A DNA stretch of 41,375 bases from Exiguobacterium indicum HHS 31 (GCF_001939065.1 NZ_MPSZ01000013.1:1-41375), one strand, 5' to 3'. Shown: positions 1 to 10,543, numbered from the stretch's first letter. The notes: generated from the letters alone by a model not told the origin. Made by a program: numbers and translations.

Positions 1-30
1 ATCTTAACAAGTTATCAACCCGATTGTCAA
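1..30 (-). promoter_or_regulatory. Leftward promoter at window edge, candidate second promoter of an rRNA operon
   Basis: Read on the minus strand there is a perfect -35 TTGACA (25-30) and a -10 TAAGAT (1-6) with 18 bp between, or TTAAGA (2-7) with 17 bp. The -10 is preceded by TG, and A/T-rich sequence lies upstream. No gene in the window lies downstream. In B. subtilis the rrnJ/rrnW rRNA operons follow lysS, so an rrn promoter is the likeliest meaning, but this is inference. Confidence 0.6.
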
Positions 31-84
31 CAACTTTTTTGATATTTATTTTTGTGTGTCACGACCATTCGCGGCACAAGAAGT

Positions 85-113
85 AATATACCATGGCTTT
101 TCGAATCGTACAA
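85..113 (-). promoter_or_regulatory. Leftward promoter, first of a tandem pair
   Basis: The minus strand shows -35 TTGTAC (108-113), 17 bp, and -10 TATATT (85-90), with an extended TGG just before the -10. Its -10 lies about 84 bp upstream of the -10 of the promoter at 1-30, a spacing typical of the P1/P2 pairs of Bacillus rRNA operons. The 120-180 stretch upstream is A/T-rich and could act as an UP element. No other content is seen in 1-180. Confidence 0.55.
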
Positions 114-186
114 GCATTTTATTAGAAAAACATTTAAAAACTTTTATTTACCCGTTTTTTGACTCGTTTATCCCTACATTGACTTC

Positions 187-232
187 AAAAAGAACGCTCC
201 GTTCCTTCTATAAGCTATAGAAGAAACGGAGC
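187..232 (-). terminator. Intrinsic terminator after lysS
   Basis: A long hairpin, with arms GCTCCGTT/AACGGAGC and CTTCTATA/TATAGAAG around a short loop, lies directly downstream of the lysS stop. On the minus strand it is followed by a T-rich tract (187-191). It closes the leftward lysS unit. Confidence 0.88.
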
Positions 233-240
233 TCTACTCA

Positions 241-1869
<1,629 letters not shown>

Positions 1870-1883
1870 CTATACTTTACCTG

Positions 1884-2876
1884 TTAGGCATATGCTACGT
1901 CTTCTTCGAGTGTCTGCAAGTACTGCTGTAACAGTTCGACGAGTCCTGCGTGTGTGTCGATATTGAATAACGCATTGCGAACGCGACCGTTCCCCTTCAT
2001 TCCTTTCAAATACCAGGCGACATGTGTCCGCATTTCGCGTACGGCGAGTTCTTCTCCCTTTAGCGCGACTAGTCGTGTGGCATGCAAGAGACAAATATCA
2101 ATCTTCTCACGCGCCGTCGGTTCTGCTGGAAGCGTTCCTGATTCGAGGTACTGGATCGTCTGATACAACATCCACGGGTTCCCGAGAGCGGCCCGTCCGA
2201 TCATGACACCGTCGACGCCGATCTCATCAATCATCCGTTTTGCATCTTGCGGCGTCTGAACATCTCCATTTCCGATGATTGGGATGTTGACCGCTTTTTT
2301 CGCTTCGCCAATGATGTTCCAGTCTGCGACCCCTTCATACTTTTGCGAACGTGTCCGCCCGTGGATGGCTACAGCTTTCGCCCCACCCGCTTCTGCTGCT
2401 TTGACATTATCGACACAATAGATGTGATGGCTGTCCCAGCCGGTCCGCATCTTAACAGTAACGGGTTTATCGATCGCTTGCGTCACCGCATGAACCATCT
2501 CATATACCTTATCTGGATCAAGCAACCATTTCGCTCCAGCATCGCTTTTCGTGACTTTCGGGACGGGACAGCCCATGTTGATGTCAATGATGTCGGCATT
2601 CGTGTTCGCTTCGACATATCGTGCCGCTTGAACGAGTGTCTCTTTTGAACCGCCATAGATTTGAAGACTGAGCGGTTTTTCCCGCTCATCCACGTACAGC
2701 ATCTGAAGCGTCCGTTCGTTTTCGTACAAGATCCCTTTATCGCTGACCATCTCCGCACAGACGAGTCCTGCACCAAACTCCTTTGCGATTAACCGAAACG
2801 CCGGATTACAGACGCCTGCCATCGGTGCCAAGATGACTTGATTCTTCAGTTTGACATCACCAATGTTAAATTCCAT
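1884..2876 (-). CDS. dusB: tRNA-dihydrouridine synthase B
   Basis: FMN enzyme that reduces specific uridines of tRNA to dihydrouridine using NADPH. The 330-residue protein has the TIM-barrel Dus signatures: APMAGVCNPAFR near the N-terminus, NMGCPVPKV with the catalytic cysteine (about residue 103), VKMRTGWD, IHGRTRSQKY and IGNGDV. The C-terminal helical domain (from about 240) is complete. The start follows GGAGG by 7 nt and overlaps the folK stop by one base (TAATG), so translation is probably coupled to the folate operon. B. subtilis has the small gene yazB between folK and dusB; it is absent here. Confidence 0.95.
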   Translation of the reverse strand: MEFNIGDVKLKNQVILAPMAGVCNPAFRLIAKEFGAGLVCAEMVSDKGILYENERTLQMLYVDEREKPLSLQIYGGSKETLVQAARYVEANTNADIIDINMGCPVPKVTKSDAGAKWLLDPDKVYEMVHAVTQAIDKPVTVKMRTGWDSHHIYCVDNVKAAEAGGAKAVAIHGRTRSQKYEGVADWNIIGEAKKAVNIPIIGNGDVQTPQDAKRMIDEIGVDGVMIGRAALGNPWMLYQTIQYLESGTLPAEPTAREKIDICLLHATRLVALKGEELAVREMRTHVAWYLKGMKGNGRVRNALFNIDTHAGLVELLQQYLQTLEEDVAYA

Positions 2877-3391
2877 TATTGTTCCTCCGCTTCTAAAAGC
2901 CCACCTAACCGTCGTACACCGTTTCGTTCTGTCTCTGGTAACTGCTGATACAACTGCTCGACACTTTGCTCAAGACCGGGTATGACGCATGTTGCTGCGA
3001 GTTCACGTAATGGTGCGAGGACGAATGCCCGCTCTTGCATCCGCGGATGCGGAACGGTTAATCCTTCGAGGTCAATGCGTTCTTCCTCATATAGCAAAAT
3101 ATCTAAGTCAAGCGTTCGTGGTCCATTTTTGAACAAACGCTCGCGTCCTTCTAGCTGTTCAATTTCCTGCAGTCGCCCAAGTAAGACAGATGCCTCATCC
3201 GTCGTTTGAATCGCGACGACCATATTATAGAATAAATCCTGCTCGAGATACCCGACAGGTACCGTCTCATAAATGGAAGAGGTCTTTACGTCATGAACGG
3301 ACGATAAGGCTCTCAGGCGAGCAATCGCTGCTCTTAAGTGAGCCGCTTTATCGCCGATGTTCGAGCCGAGTGCAATGTAAGCTTCCTTCAT
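2876..3391 (-). CDS. folK: HPPK, 6-hydroxymethyl-dihydropterin pyrophosphokinase
   Basis: Transfers pyrophosphate from ATP to 6-hydroxymethyl-7,8-dihydropterin, the step before dihydropteroate synthase. The 171 residues cover the whole family, with ALGSNIGD at the N-terminus, the signature RTLDLDILLY (about 92-101) and VPHPRMQERAFVLAPL. A GGGAGG site precedes the ATG by 7 nt. The gene overlaps folB by 4 bp and dusB by 1 bp. Confidence 0.96.
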   Translation of the reverse strand: MKEAYIALGSNIGDKAAHLRAAIARLRALSSVHDVKTSSIYETVPVGYLEQDLFYNMVVAIQTTDEASVLLGRLQEIEQLEGRERLFKNGPRTLDLDILLYEEERIDLEGLTVPHPRMQERAFVLAPLRELAATCVIPGLEQSVEQLYQQLPETERNGVRRLGGLLEAEEQ

Positions 3392-3759
3392 GCATAGTCC
3401 TCCCGAAGGCGATTGATCTCGACCGCCACATGTTCATAATGACCGGCAATCGGCGGATCCGGTTTGATGACCTTGATCGACGCTTCTTGAATTTGTTCGT
3501 CTAACGCAAATACTGCTTTTGCAATACGGTCCGCCAAGGCTTCGACGAGTTGGAGCGGTTCTCCTTCGACGACACGTTTCGTCGCTTCATACAATTCGGC
3601 GTAATTGACACTTTTCGTCAAATCATCCGTCCGACCGGCTTCTGCCAATGCAAGTCCGATCGATAAGTCGACATTGAAGCGTTGACCGAGTTTCGTCTCT
3701 TCTGCGAATACACCGTGGTACCCATAAAAACGCATTCCTGTTACATGAATTCGATCCAC
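3388..3759 (-). CDS. folB: Dihydroneopterin aldolase
   Basis: Cleaves 7,8-dihydroneopterin to 6-hydroxymethyl-dihydropterin and glycolaldehyde in folate synthesis. The 123-residue protein matches the family length and shows GMRFYGYHGVFAEE with the substrate-binding region, SVNYAELYE, and the KPDPPIAGHYEHVAVEI C-terminal segment. The start codon is GTG (3757-3759), 7 nt after GGGGGA, which lies in the last codons of folP; the folP stop is 2 nt before the start, so the two are translationally coupled. Confidence 0.95.
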   Translation of the reverse strand: MDRIHVTGMRFYGYHGVFAEETKLGQRFNVDLSIGLALAEAGRTDDLTKSVNYAELYEATKRVVEGEPLQLVEALADRIAKAVFALDEQIQEASIKVIKPDPPIAGHYEHVAVEINRLREDYA

Positions 3760-3761
3760 CG

Positions 3762-4547
3762 TTATTCCCCCTTCGTCGCAGCCAACATGATGTCCATCAT
3801 CTGCGCTGCCCGTTTGACTTCTTTGACGTCATGCACACGCATCCAGTCACATCCTTGTTGAATTCCGTAACACACCGTCGCAATCGTTCCTTCGAGTCGT
3901 TCTTCTGTCGGTAATCCGAGCGCAAGTCCGATCATCGATTTACGGGACGTTCCGAGTAAAACCGGATACCCGAAGTCCGTTACGATCGATAGATGACGCA
4001 TCAGGTACAAGTTCTCTTCATGCGTCTTCATGAATCCAATCCCAGGGTCGAGCCAAATATGCTCTTCCGCTACGCCTGCCTGTTTTGCTAACCGAATCGA
4101 TTCCTCAAGGTCAGCCCGGACTTCTGCCAGCATATCTGTCCCATGCGCCGTCTCCCGGTTATGCATCAAAATGATGGGTACTTTATACTGCGCAGCAACG
4201 TTGACCATCGAACGATCGCCCCACTTCGAGCCCCAAACATCGTTGATGATATCTGCTCCTGCTTCAATAGCAGCCTCTGCGACGACCGGTTTGTACGTAT
4301 CGATCGATACGAGGACGTTCAGCTCTCGTTTGATGCGCTTGATGATCGGTAAAACACGGGTGAGTTCTTCTTCGACTGATACGAATGCTGCACCCGGTCG
4401 TGTCGATTCTCCACCGACATCGATTGCATCTGCTCCATCCGCGACGAGCTGACGCGCTTGCCGCATCGCTTGCTCGACATCGACATATTGTCCACCGTCC
4501 GAAAAGGAGTCCGGTGTCACGTTCAAGATACCCATGATGTAAGTCAT
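3762..4547 (-). CDS. folP: Dihydropteroate synthase
   Basis: Condenses 6-hydroxymethyl-dihydropterin pyrophosphate with p-aminobenzoate; the target of sulfonamides. The 261-residue TIM barrel carries all hallmarks: GILNVTPDSFSDGG at the N-terminus, VGGESTRPGA, IINDV, WLDPGIGFMKT, LLGTSRKSMIG and WMRVHDVKEV. ATG at 4547 follows AAGGAG by 9 nt. It overlaps the end of pabC by 4 bp and lies between the genes that make its two substrates. Confidence 0.97.
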   Translation of the reverse strand: MTYIMGILNVTPDSFSDGGQYVDVEQAMRQARQLVADGADAIDVGGESTRPGAAFVSVEEELTRVLPIIKRIKRELNVLVSIDTYKPVVAEAAIEAGADIINDVWGSKWGDRSMVNVAAQYKVPIILMHNRETAHGTDMLAEVRADLEESIRLAKQAGVAEEHIWLDPGIGFMKTHEENLYLMRHLSIVTDFGYPVLLGTSRKSMIGLALGLPTEERLEGTIATVCYGIQQGCDWMRVHDVKEVKRAAQMMDIMLAATKGE

Positions 4548-5383
4548 CGTTGTTCTCTCCTTGTCGTCACCTGTTCGACGGATTGATCGAACAGCGTCAT
4601 GATTTGTGCATATCCTGTTCCGTTGATTCCAGGGAAAGGGCGTCCGTCAAGTGACGAAATAGCGACCGCTTCCTGAACGGAATTCGTATAGATGATCTCA
4701 TCTGCTTCTTCGAGCTGCGGTAAATAAGCCAAGCGTTCTTCGACCGGTACATATTGCATGAGGAACTGACGGGTAATCCCGTTCAGTGCACCGGTTTCAA
4801 GCGGTGACGTATACCATGTACTTCCGTAACGCCAAAAGATGTTTGACGTAATGCCCTCACAGACATGACCTTCCTTCGTCAAAAACAACCCTTCTGCTTC
4901 CGGATTGAACAATTGGCGTTTCGCCACTAGATTGTTCATGTAATGATGTGACTTCAAGCGGTAAGTCGTCTCCGGTGTACTGCGCGGTAAACGAATCGTC
5001 TCGAGTGCACGTTCCGCCCGTTTTCGCGGAGCGATTGGTTTCGCATAGATCAACACGGTCGGCGTGTCGTAAGGATCGATTGATAAACCGATCTCACGTG
5101 GACCGGCAGAGACGTTCAACCGAATGTATAAATCGTTCGCCCCATATGCCGCATATAAATCTTGGATCGCTTGCCGTAAGGCTTCCCGATCATATGCTAG
5201 CTGGATTCCGAGTGCGACACAACTCATCCGTAAGCGTTCAATATGATCATCGAACAAAAACGGATGTCCGTTATAGGTCCGAAACGTCTCGAATACACCC
5301 ATCCCGTAGACGAATCCGTGATCGAGCGGGGAGATGCGTACTTCTTCTTCTCGTTTAATGGTTCCGTCATGCCAGAGATACAT
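4544..5383 (-). CDS. pabC: Aminodeoxychorismate lyase (PLP, fold type IV)
   Basis: Splits 4-amino-4-deoxychorismate into p-aminobenzoate and pyruvate. The 279-residue protein starts [14 protein letters not shown], has [21 protein letters not shown], the PLP lysine region [18 protein letters not shown] (about 139-156) and the EGITSNIFW motif of branched-chain aminotransferase-like enzymes. D-amino acid aminotransferases share the fold, but the position between pabA and folP settles the role. It overlaps pabA by 17 bp, and its site GGAG lies inside pabA. Confidence 0.93.
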   Translation of the reverse strand: MYLWHDGTIKREEEVRISPLDHGFVYGMGVFETFRTYNGHPFLFDDHIERLRMSCVALGIQLAYDREALRQAIQDLYAAYGANDLYIRLNVSAGPREIGLSIDPYDTPTVLIYAKPIAPRKRAERALETIRLPRSTPETTYRLKSHHYMNNLVAKRQLFNPEAEGLFLTKEGHVCEGITSNIFWRYGSTWYTSPLETGALNGITRQFLMQYVPVEERLAYLPQLEEADEIIYTNSVQEAVAISSLDGRPFPGINGTGYAQIMTLFDQSVEQVTTRREQR

Positions 5384-5948
5384 AATGCGTCAACTCCAAG
5401 AAATTTTTTAACATCTGCTTCCCGTCTCGCGTCAAAATCGCTTCCGGATGGAACTGGACACCGAGAATCGGCAACGTCCGGTGACGGAGTGCCATGATCT
5501 CCCCACCGGATTCCGCCGTCACTTCGAGCACTTCCGGGAATGTCTCGCGTTCAACGACGAGCGAGTGATAACGTGTCACCGGCGTCGCTTGTGGGATTCG
5601 TTCAAAGATGCCTTGTCCGTCATGCGTCAGTGGCGAGACTTTTCCGTGCATCAATTCCTTCGCGCGGACGACTTTACCACCGAATACTTGTCCAATCGCT
5701 TGATGACCTAAGCAGACCCCTAGTATCGGCACCTTCCCAGCAAAATAAGCAATCGCTTCTAGACTGATCCCCGCTTCATTCGGTGTACAGGGGCCCGGTG
5801 AGATGACCAGATGATCCGGTTGCAACGCTTCGATTTCCGCAAGGGTGATCGCGTCGTTGCGAAATACCCGGATGTCTTGCCCAAGTTCGCCGAAATACTG
5901 GACTAAGTTGTACGTAAAGGAATCATAGTTATCAATCAATACAATCAT
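5367..5948 (-). CDS. pabA: Glutamine amidotransferase subunit of aminodeoxychorismate (anthranilate) synthase
   Basis: Class I glutaminase that feeds ammonia to PabB; in Bacilli the same subunit commonly serves TrpE. The 193 residues contain [18 protein letters not shown] at the N-terminus, the catalytic [10 protein letters not shown] cysteine (about residue 79) and the [10 protein letters not shown] histidine-glutamate pair (about 170). I chose ATG at 5948 rather than an in-frame upstream codon because it overlaps the pabB stop (ATGA) and follows GGAGGG by 6 nt. No trp gene is in the window. Confidence 0.95.
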   Translation of the reverse strand: MIVLIDNYDSFTYNLVQYFGELGQDIRVFRNDAITLAEIEALQPDHLVISPGPCTPNEAGISLEAIAYFAGKVPILGVCLGHQAIGQVFGGKVVRAKELMHGKVSPLTHDGQGIFERIPQATPVTRYHSLVVERETFPEVLEVTAESGGEIMALRHRTLPILGVQFHPEAILTRDGKQMLKNFLELTHYVSLA

Positions 5949-7330
5949 TGCGTTCCCTCCGCTGTTTCTTTTGTCACCCATAACGCTTTGGCTTTACTAA
6001 GTGACTCTTCGTATTCACGTGCTGCGTCCGAATCTGTGACGACTCCAGCACCTGCTTGAACATATGCCATCCCGTCTTTTGCGACGAGTGTCCGGATCAA
6101 GATATTGAAAATGACATCATCCGCCCAACTGATGAAGCCAAGCGACCCAGTATAGATACCGCGCCGGACCGGTTCCAGTTCTTCAATGATTTCCATCGTC
6201 CGGATTTTTGGTGCGCCAGTGATCGTACCACCTGGGAACATCGCAGCGAGCACCTGACTCCCAGAGTGTTCCGGAGCTACTTCCCCTCTGACGTTTGAGA
6301 CGATGTGTTGTACGTGCGAGTATTTCTCGATCACCATCAGCTCATCGACATGAACCGTACCATAACGACTGACGCGTCCTAAATCATTCCGCTCTAAATC
6401 AACAAGCATCACATGCTCTGCCCGTTCTTTTTCATTATCGAGTAAGGTTTTCGCAAGTCGTAAATCCTCCGCTTCATCCTTCCCGCGCGGCCGTGTTCCG
6501 GCAATCGGACGTGTCGCTAACGCATCACCGATTTTTTCGACGAGCAACTCGGGTGAGGCGGACACGAGTGTTAAATCTTCATCCGCAAAGTAACCCATGT
6601 ATGGAGAAGGATTGACTTGTCGTAATACATCATACAAATGTTCCGCTGTCGTCCCAAGCGGTTCCTGTTGACGGACGGACAAATTAACTTGGAAAACGTC
6701 ACCGTCCTCAATATAGGATTTAATCCGGTGTGCCGCTGTCATGAACGCTTCCTGCCCGAAAGCCCGTTCTCGCTCACCTGATAAACCAGTCGGTGTAAAT
6801 TGAGGTGCATCCGTCTCGATGCACCAACGCGCGACTTCCGTTTCAAGAACTCGCTCTGCTTCTTCTGCTGTGTCTCGTGTCACGGCAATGAACAATTGCT
6901 TCGTTTCTTCATCAAACACGGCGACTTCATCGTACCAGTAAAATGATAGATCGGGTGTTTGCAAATCATCCATCGCTCGTTCAGGTAGCTTTTCTAAATA
7001 ACGGACGGCATCATAACTGACGTATCCGGCAAACCCACCAAAGAACGGTGGCATTCCATCCGGTCGGATCGATTCACGGTCGACGCGGAGCTGTTCGAGT
7101 ACATCAAACGGATTCGCCGTCGATGTCTCGACTTTTCCATCTGTCTCAATCGTCGTCGTTCCGTCCTTTGTCCGAACGTATCCGACAGGACGAGTCGCCG
7201 CCATCGTATATCGGCCGATTCGACCGCTTTCGAGCCAGACGTGTCCCGTTGTGCCATTCGTCTGTTCAACATATCGATTGTAAAATTGTTCTTTCGTCCA
7301 TGGTACTGCTTTGTATTTCGTCTGTCGCAT
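5945..7330 (-). CDS. pabB: Aminodeoxychorismate synthase component I
   Basis: With PabA, aminates chorismate to 4-amino-4-deoxychorismate. The 461-residue protein has the N-terminal anthranilate synthase-like domain and a complete chorismate-binding domain: [47 protein letters not shown] and [18 protein letters not shown]. The PIAGT motif, rather than PIKGT, is also found in TrpE, but the linkage to pabA-pabC-folP supports PabB. The ATG at 7330 follows GTGGGGGA by 5 nt; a GTG 18 bp upstream lacks such a site. It is the first gene of the folate operon. Confidence 0.93.
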   Translation of the reverse strand: MRQTKYKAVPWTKEQFYNRYVEQTNGTTGHVWLESGRIGRYTMAATRPVGYVRTKDGTTTIETDGKVETSTANPFDVLEQLRVDRESIRPDGMPPFFGGFAGYVSYDAVRYLEKLPERAMDDLQTPDLSFYWYDEVAVFDEETKQLFIAVTRDTAEEAERVLETEVARWCIETDAPQFTPTGLSGERERAFGQEAFMTAAHRIKSYIEDGDVFQVNLSVRQQEPLGTTAEHLYDVLRQVNPSPYMGYFADEDLTLVSASPELLVEKIGDALATRPIAGTRPRGKDEAEDLRLAKTLLDNEKERAEHVMLVDLERNDLGRVSRYGTVHVDELMVIEKYSHVQHIVSNVRGEVAPEHSGSQVLAAMFPGGTITGAPKIRTMEIIEELEPVRRGIYTGSLGFISWADDVIFNILIRTLVAKDGMAYVQAGAGVVTDSDAAREYEESLSKAKALWVTKETAEGTQ

Positions 7331-7362
7331 ACGCGTCCCCCACTTCACACTATTCTGCTCTC

Positions 7363-7368
7363 ATTATA
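7363..7368 (-). promoter_or_regulatory. -10 box of the pabB (folate operon) promoter
   Basis: A perfect TATAAT on the minus strand lies 33 bp before the pabB start and 3 bp past the T tract of the cysK terminator. The -35 region would fall inside the terminator hairpin (about 7386-7391) and is a poor match, so an activator or the T tract may compensate. Confidence 0.45.
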
Positions 7369-7371
7369 CGC

Positions 7372-7407
7372 AAAAAAGTACACGGAAGCCGAATGACTTC
7401 CGTGTAC
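7372..7407 (-). terminator. Intrinsic terminator after cysK
   Basis: Minus-strand hairpin GTACACGGAAG-TCATTCGG-CTTCCGTGTAC with an 11-bp perfect stem, then TTTTTT. It lies 10 bp past the cysK stop and overlaps the pabB promoter region. Confidence 0.93.
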
Positions 7408-7417
7408 GTCCAGTTGA

Positions 7418-8362
7418 TTACTTCGATTGGTCTGCTTCTTCCTCGATTTGATACAGCGGTGTACTTAAGTACCGCTCCCCATTCGAAGGAATGATCGCAA
7501 GAACGTTTTTCCCTTTACCGAGACGTTTCGCTGTCTTGAGCGCCGCTGCAATCGCAGCACCTGACGAGATACCACCTAAGACACCATTCGTCTTCGCTGC
7601 TCGGCGTGCGTGATCGAATGCTTCTTCCGTCGTGATTTGCTCAACACCATCATAAATCTCTGTATCGAGAATCGACGGCACGAACCCAGCACCGATTCCT
7701 TGCAGTTTGTGTGGTCCCGGTTTACCACCTGATAAGACCGGTGAATCCGTTGGTTCGACGGCAATGATTTCAATACCTTGGAAAGCATCGCGTAACACTT
7801 TACCAGCACCGGTGATCGTTCCGCCCGTTCCAATTCCCGCGATGAACGCATCGAGTTGCATGCCTTCGAACGCTTCGACGATTTCAGGACCTGTCGTTTT
7901 TTCATGGACGACTGGATTAGCACCGTTATTGAATTGTTGCGGCATGAAGTAACCGTGTTCTTCTGCTTCCGCTGTCGCGCGAGCGATCGCACCCTTCATC
8001 CCTTCAGGACCCGGAGTCAGAATCAATTCTGCACCATAGGCGCGAAGCAACGTCCGGCGCTCCATGCTCATCGTTTCCGGCATGACGAGGATGGCGCGGT
8101 ACCCTTTCGCCGAAGCGACCATCGCGAGTCCGATTCCTGTGTTCCCACTCGTCGGCTCGATGATCGTGTCTCCTTCTTTGAGTTGACCCGCTTCTTCTGC
8201 GGCCTCAATCATAGATAACGCGATCCGGTCTTTTACGCTTGATCCAGGGTTCATGTACTCCAATTTCAGATACACATCTGCATCCTCAGGACCCGTTAGA
8301 TGATGTAACTTGACGATCGGGGTGCGACCGACTAAATCTAATACTGAATTCGCAATACGCAT
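7418..8362 (-). CDS. cysK: Cysteine synthase A (O-acetylserine sulfhydrylase)
   Basis: PLP enzyme making cysteine from O-acetylserine and sulfide. The 314-residue protein is full length: [16 protein letters not shown] with the PLP lysine (about residue 43), [26 protein letters not shown] binding the phosphate, and [12 protein letters not shown]. The start at 8362 (MRIANSV) is 7 nt after AGGAGG; a second ATG 6 bp upstream is too close to the site. It is a single-gene unit with its own promoter, an adjoining CymR-like operator and a strong terminator. Confidence 0.97.
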   Translation of the reverse strand: MRIANSVLDLVGRTPIVKLHHLTGPEDADVYLKLEYMNPGSSVKDRIALSMIEAAEEAGQLKEGDTIIEPTSGNTGIGLAMVASAKGYRAILVMPETMSMERRTLLRAYGAELILTPGPEGMKGAIARATAEAEEHGYFMPQQFNNGANPVVHEKTTGPEIVEAFEGMQLDAFIAGIGTGGTITGAGKVLRDAFQGIEIIAVEPTDSPVLSGGKPGPHKLQGIGAGFVPSILDTEIYDGVEQITTEEAFDHARRAAKTNGVLGGISSGAAIAAALKTAKRLGKGKNVLAIIPSNGERYLSTPLYQIEEEADQSK

Positions 8363-8392
8363 GACCATTCCTCCTCATTAGTGAACCGCTTG

Positions 8393-8416
8393 AATTCCAA
8401 GTAATCCGATAAACTA
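8393..8416 (-). promoter_or_regulatory. Possible CymR operator upstream of cysK
   Basis: Directly downstream of the cysK -10 box the minus strand reads TTATCGGATTACTTGGAATTC. CymR boxes of Bacilli combine A/T-rich ATT/TAA elements with a GGAATT end (recalled from the family, not checked), and B. subtilis cysK is repressed by CymR. The position around +1 to +18 fits repression. GATAA-N5-TTATC also forms a small inverted repeat over the -10 edge. Confidence 0.5.
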
Positions 8417-8446
8417 ATTATCAGCGGACTGGATGAAATCTGTCAA
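8417..8446 (-). promoter_or_regulatory. cysK promoter
   Basis: On the minus strand: -35 TTGACA (8441-8446), 18 bp, -10 GATAAT (8417-8422). The -35 overlaps the stop of the upstream gene. The expected start point is near 8410, about 48 nt before the cysK start. Confidence 0.8.
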
Positions 8447-8754
8447 TCAAAGCGTTTGACTTCCGGCTTTTTTCCATCCTTCGTCTGGCGTTCGACCGCT
8501 TCTTGAATCAAACGATCAATCGTCTGTTTTTCCTGTTCCGTTCGCATCGTCTGATAGACCATCGCGCGCGTGATTTTCTCATCACCGACTTCGGCGACGA
8601 CATCCTCGAGCGGACCACCGATGCTGTCTTGAACGATTTTAGGAGAATCGACCTTTGGGAGCTCACCCATGAAGGCGTAAGCACCGGTCATGAAATTCGT
8701 CAACATTAAGATGAAGATCAACATCCACAAGTACTTAGGTTGTACATTCCCCAT
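8443..8754 (-). CDS. Short membrane-anchored protein, reduced YacD/PrsA-type N-terminal domain
   Basis: A 103-residue protein with one hydrophobic segment at residues 9-29 (WMLIFILMLTNFMTGAYAF) and an extracytoplasmic tail. Residues about 53-85 (VAEVGDEKITRAMVYQTM through IDRLIQEAV) resemble the SurA_N-like segment of YacD/PrsA foldases (IGGKSVTREEW..., ...LEDMINVRVVEQL). It sits exactly where B. subtilis has yacD, between hslO and cysK, but ends before the parvulin domain, so it cannot be an active prolyl isomerase. The ATG follows GAGGG by 7 nt and hslO ends 12 bp upstream, so it is the last gene of the coaX-hslO unit. Function unknown. Confidence 0.75.
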   Translation of the reverse strand: MGNVQPKYLWMLIFILMLTNFMTGAYAFMGELPKVDSPKIVQDSIGGPLEDVVAEVGDEKITRAMVYQTMRTEQEKQTIDRLIQEAVERQTKDGKKPEVKRFD

Positions 8755-8766
8755 ATTCGATCCCTC

Positions 8767-9690
8767 TTATGCTCTTTCGAGTGATTTTTCGCGAAGTTCC
8801 TCTAATTCTGGAACATCATAGTGATAATGCTCTGAACAGAAGTGACAAACAGCTTCCGCACCACCATCTTCATCAATCATCGCTTGAATCTCATCTGGTC
8901 CAAGGGCAATGATTGCTGTCGCTAATTTGTCACGGTCACACGTACATTCGAATGATACTGGAATCGTATCAAGATGTTCGTAGTCACCGAGAACGAGTTC
9001 TAACATTTCTTCTGGTGTTTTTTCCTCACCGACGAGAATCGAGATCGGTTTAAGGGCTCCAACACGTTTTTCGAGTGCTGCAATCGTCTCTTCCGATGCA
9101 CCTGGCATCAATTGAACGATCAAGCCACCTGCTGCGATAACTGATTCGTCTTCTGGATAAACGAGAACGCCAGCCCCAACGACCGATGGGCTTTGTTCCG
9201 ATACAGCGAAGTAATACGTAAAGTCTTCGCTGATCTCACCTGTTTGAATCGGCGATTGACCACCGACGAAGTCACGTAACCCGAGGTCTTTGATGACAGA
9301 GATGTTTCCGCGACCGACCGCTTCACCGACTTTTAGTTTCGTCAGACCATCTGCATTGACATACGTATCCATCTCGACACGGGGACGACTCACATATCCA
9401 CGTACGACACCTTTTGCGTCGGCATCGACGATGATTTTCCCAATCGGTCCATCGCCTTCGACTTTTAATGTGACACGTGTATCGCCTTTTTGCATCGTAC
9501 CCATCATTGCACCGATCGTCAGTGTCCGACCGAGCGCTGCTGTGACGACAGGTGTCGTCTGGTGGCGCAGTTGTGCTTCATAGACCGTCTTCGTCGAACG
9601 GATTGCAAACGCACGGACTTCTCCATTGAAGCCTAACGCCCGTACTAAATAGTCATCTTTTAATTGTGCTAATAATTCTTCACGTTTCAT
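8767..9690 (-). CDS. hslO: Hsp33, redox-regulated chaperonin
   Basis: Cytoplasmic holdase activated by oxidation and unfolding. The 307-residue protein has the N-terminal core (DDYLVRALGFNGEVRAFAI onward) and the C-terminal zinc switch with four cysteines, FECTCDRDK and VCHFCSEHYHYD (CxC ... CxxC). The ATG at 9690 (MKREELL) follows GAGGG by 7 nt and begins 10 bp after the coaX stop; a longer frame would run back into coaX. coaX-hslO-yacD is the B. subtilis order. Confidence 0.96.
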   Translation of the reverse strand: MKREELLAQLKDDYLVRALGFNGEVRAFAIRSTKTVYEAQLRHQTTPVVTAALGRTLTIGAMMGTMQKGDTRVTLKVEGDGPIGKIIVDADAKGVVRGYVSRPRVEMDTYVNADGLTKLKVGEAVGRGNISVIKDLGLRDFVGGQSPIQTGEISEDFTYYFAVSEQSPSVVGAGVLVYPEDESVIAAGGLIVQLMPGASEETIAALEKRVGALKPISILVGEEKTPEEMLELVLGDYEHLDTIPVSFECTCDRDKLATAIIALGPDEIQAMIDEDGGAEAVCHFCSEHYHYDVPELEELREKSLERA

Positions 9691-9700
9691 CTTGATTCCC

Positions 9701-10462
9701 TCACTTATTTCGTTCGTAGATAATCCGTAATCCATCTAACGTCAAGAATGGATCGACGATCTCAATCATCGTGGATTCCTCGCTGATTAATCGGGCTAAG
9801 CCGCCGGTCGCAATGACCTTCGCTTCTCCCATTTCTTCTTTCATCCGGTGAACGAGTCCGTCCACCTGTGCCACATATCCGAAATAGGTCCCCGACTGCA
9901 TCGCATGGATCGTATTCCGTCCGATGGCTGACTGCGGTTTCGCGATTTCGATTCGCGGCAATTTTGCTGCCTTATTATAGAGTGCCTCGGTTGCAACCAT
10001 CACACCGGGTGAGATGATGCCGCCGTAATACCGTTTTTGTGCATCGATGTAACAATACGTCGTCGCTGTTCCGAAATCGACGATGATCATCGGTCCCTCG
10101 TATTTCGCCGTCGCTGCTACCGCGTTGACGATTCGATCGGCTCCCACTTCTCGTGGATTATCGACTTTTAAATCGAGTCCTGTCTTGATTCCTGGTCCAA
10201 TCAAGAACGGACGGCGTTTAAAGTAACGCACACACATATTTTCTAGTGGAAACACGACGGGGGGTACGACAGATGATAACACGATTCCCTCGATTTCTTC
10301 CACGTTTAGCTCTGCGTCACGGAACAACGCTTTGACGAGCATACCGTATTCGTCCGTCGTCCGTGTCCGGTCTGTCGCAATCCGCCAATGCTCAATCAAC
10401 TCTTGTCCTTGATAGACACCTAAGACGATATTCGTATTTCCGACATCGATGACTAAAATCAT
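9701..10462 (-). CDS. coaX: Type III pantothenate kinase
   Basis: Phosphorylates pantothenate, the first step of CoA synthesis; type III enzymes need a monovalent cation and are not inhibited by CoA. The 253 residues begin with the ASKHA phosphate loop [16 protein letters not shown], then show [27 protein letters not shown] and [10 protein letters not shown] chose ATG at 10462 (MILVIDVG), which has GGGGA 9 nt upstream and the normal family N-terminus; an upstream ATG at 10492 lacks a site. Leader about 80 nt. Confidence 0.95.
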   Translation of the reverse strand: MILVIDVGNTNIVLGVYQGQELIEHWRIATDRTRTTDEYGMLVKALFRDAELNVEEIEGIVLSSVVPPVVFPLENMCVRYFKRRPFLIGPGIKTGLDLKVDNPREVGADRIVNAVAATAKYEGPMIIVDFGTATTYCYIDAQKRYYGGIISPGVMVATEALYNKAAKLPRIEIAKPQSAIGRNTIHAMQSGTYFGYVAQVDGLVHRMKEEMGEAKVIATGGLARLISEESTMIEIVDPFLTLDGLRIIYERNK

Positions 10463-10543
10463 TTGCTTATTTCCCCGCTTCTTCTCAATTTTCATGCTTC
10501 GATTGTATTCCGTTGTTTCACGATCGGAACTATATACGTTGTG

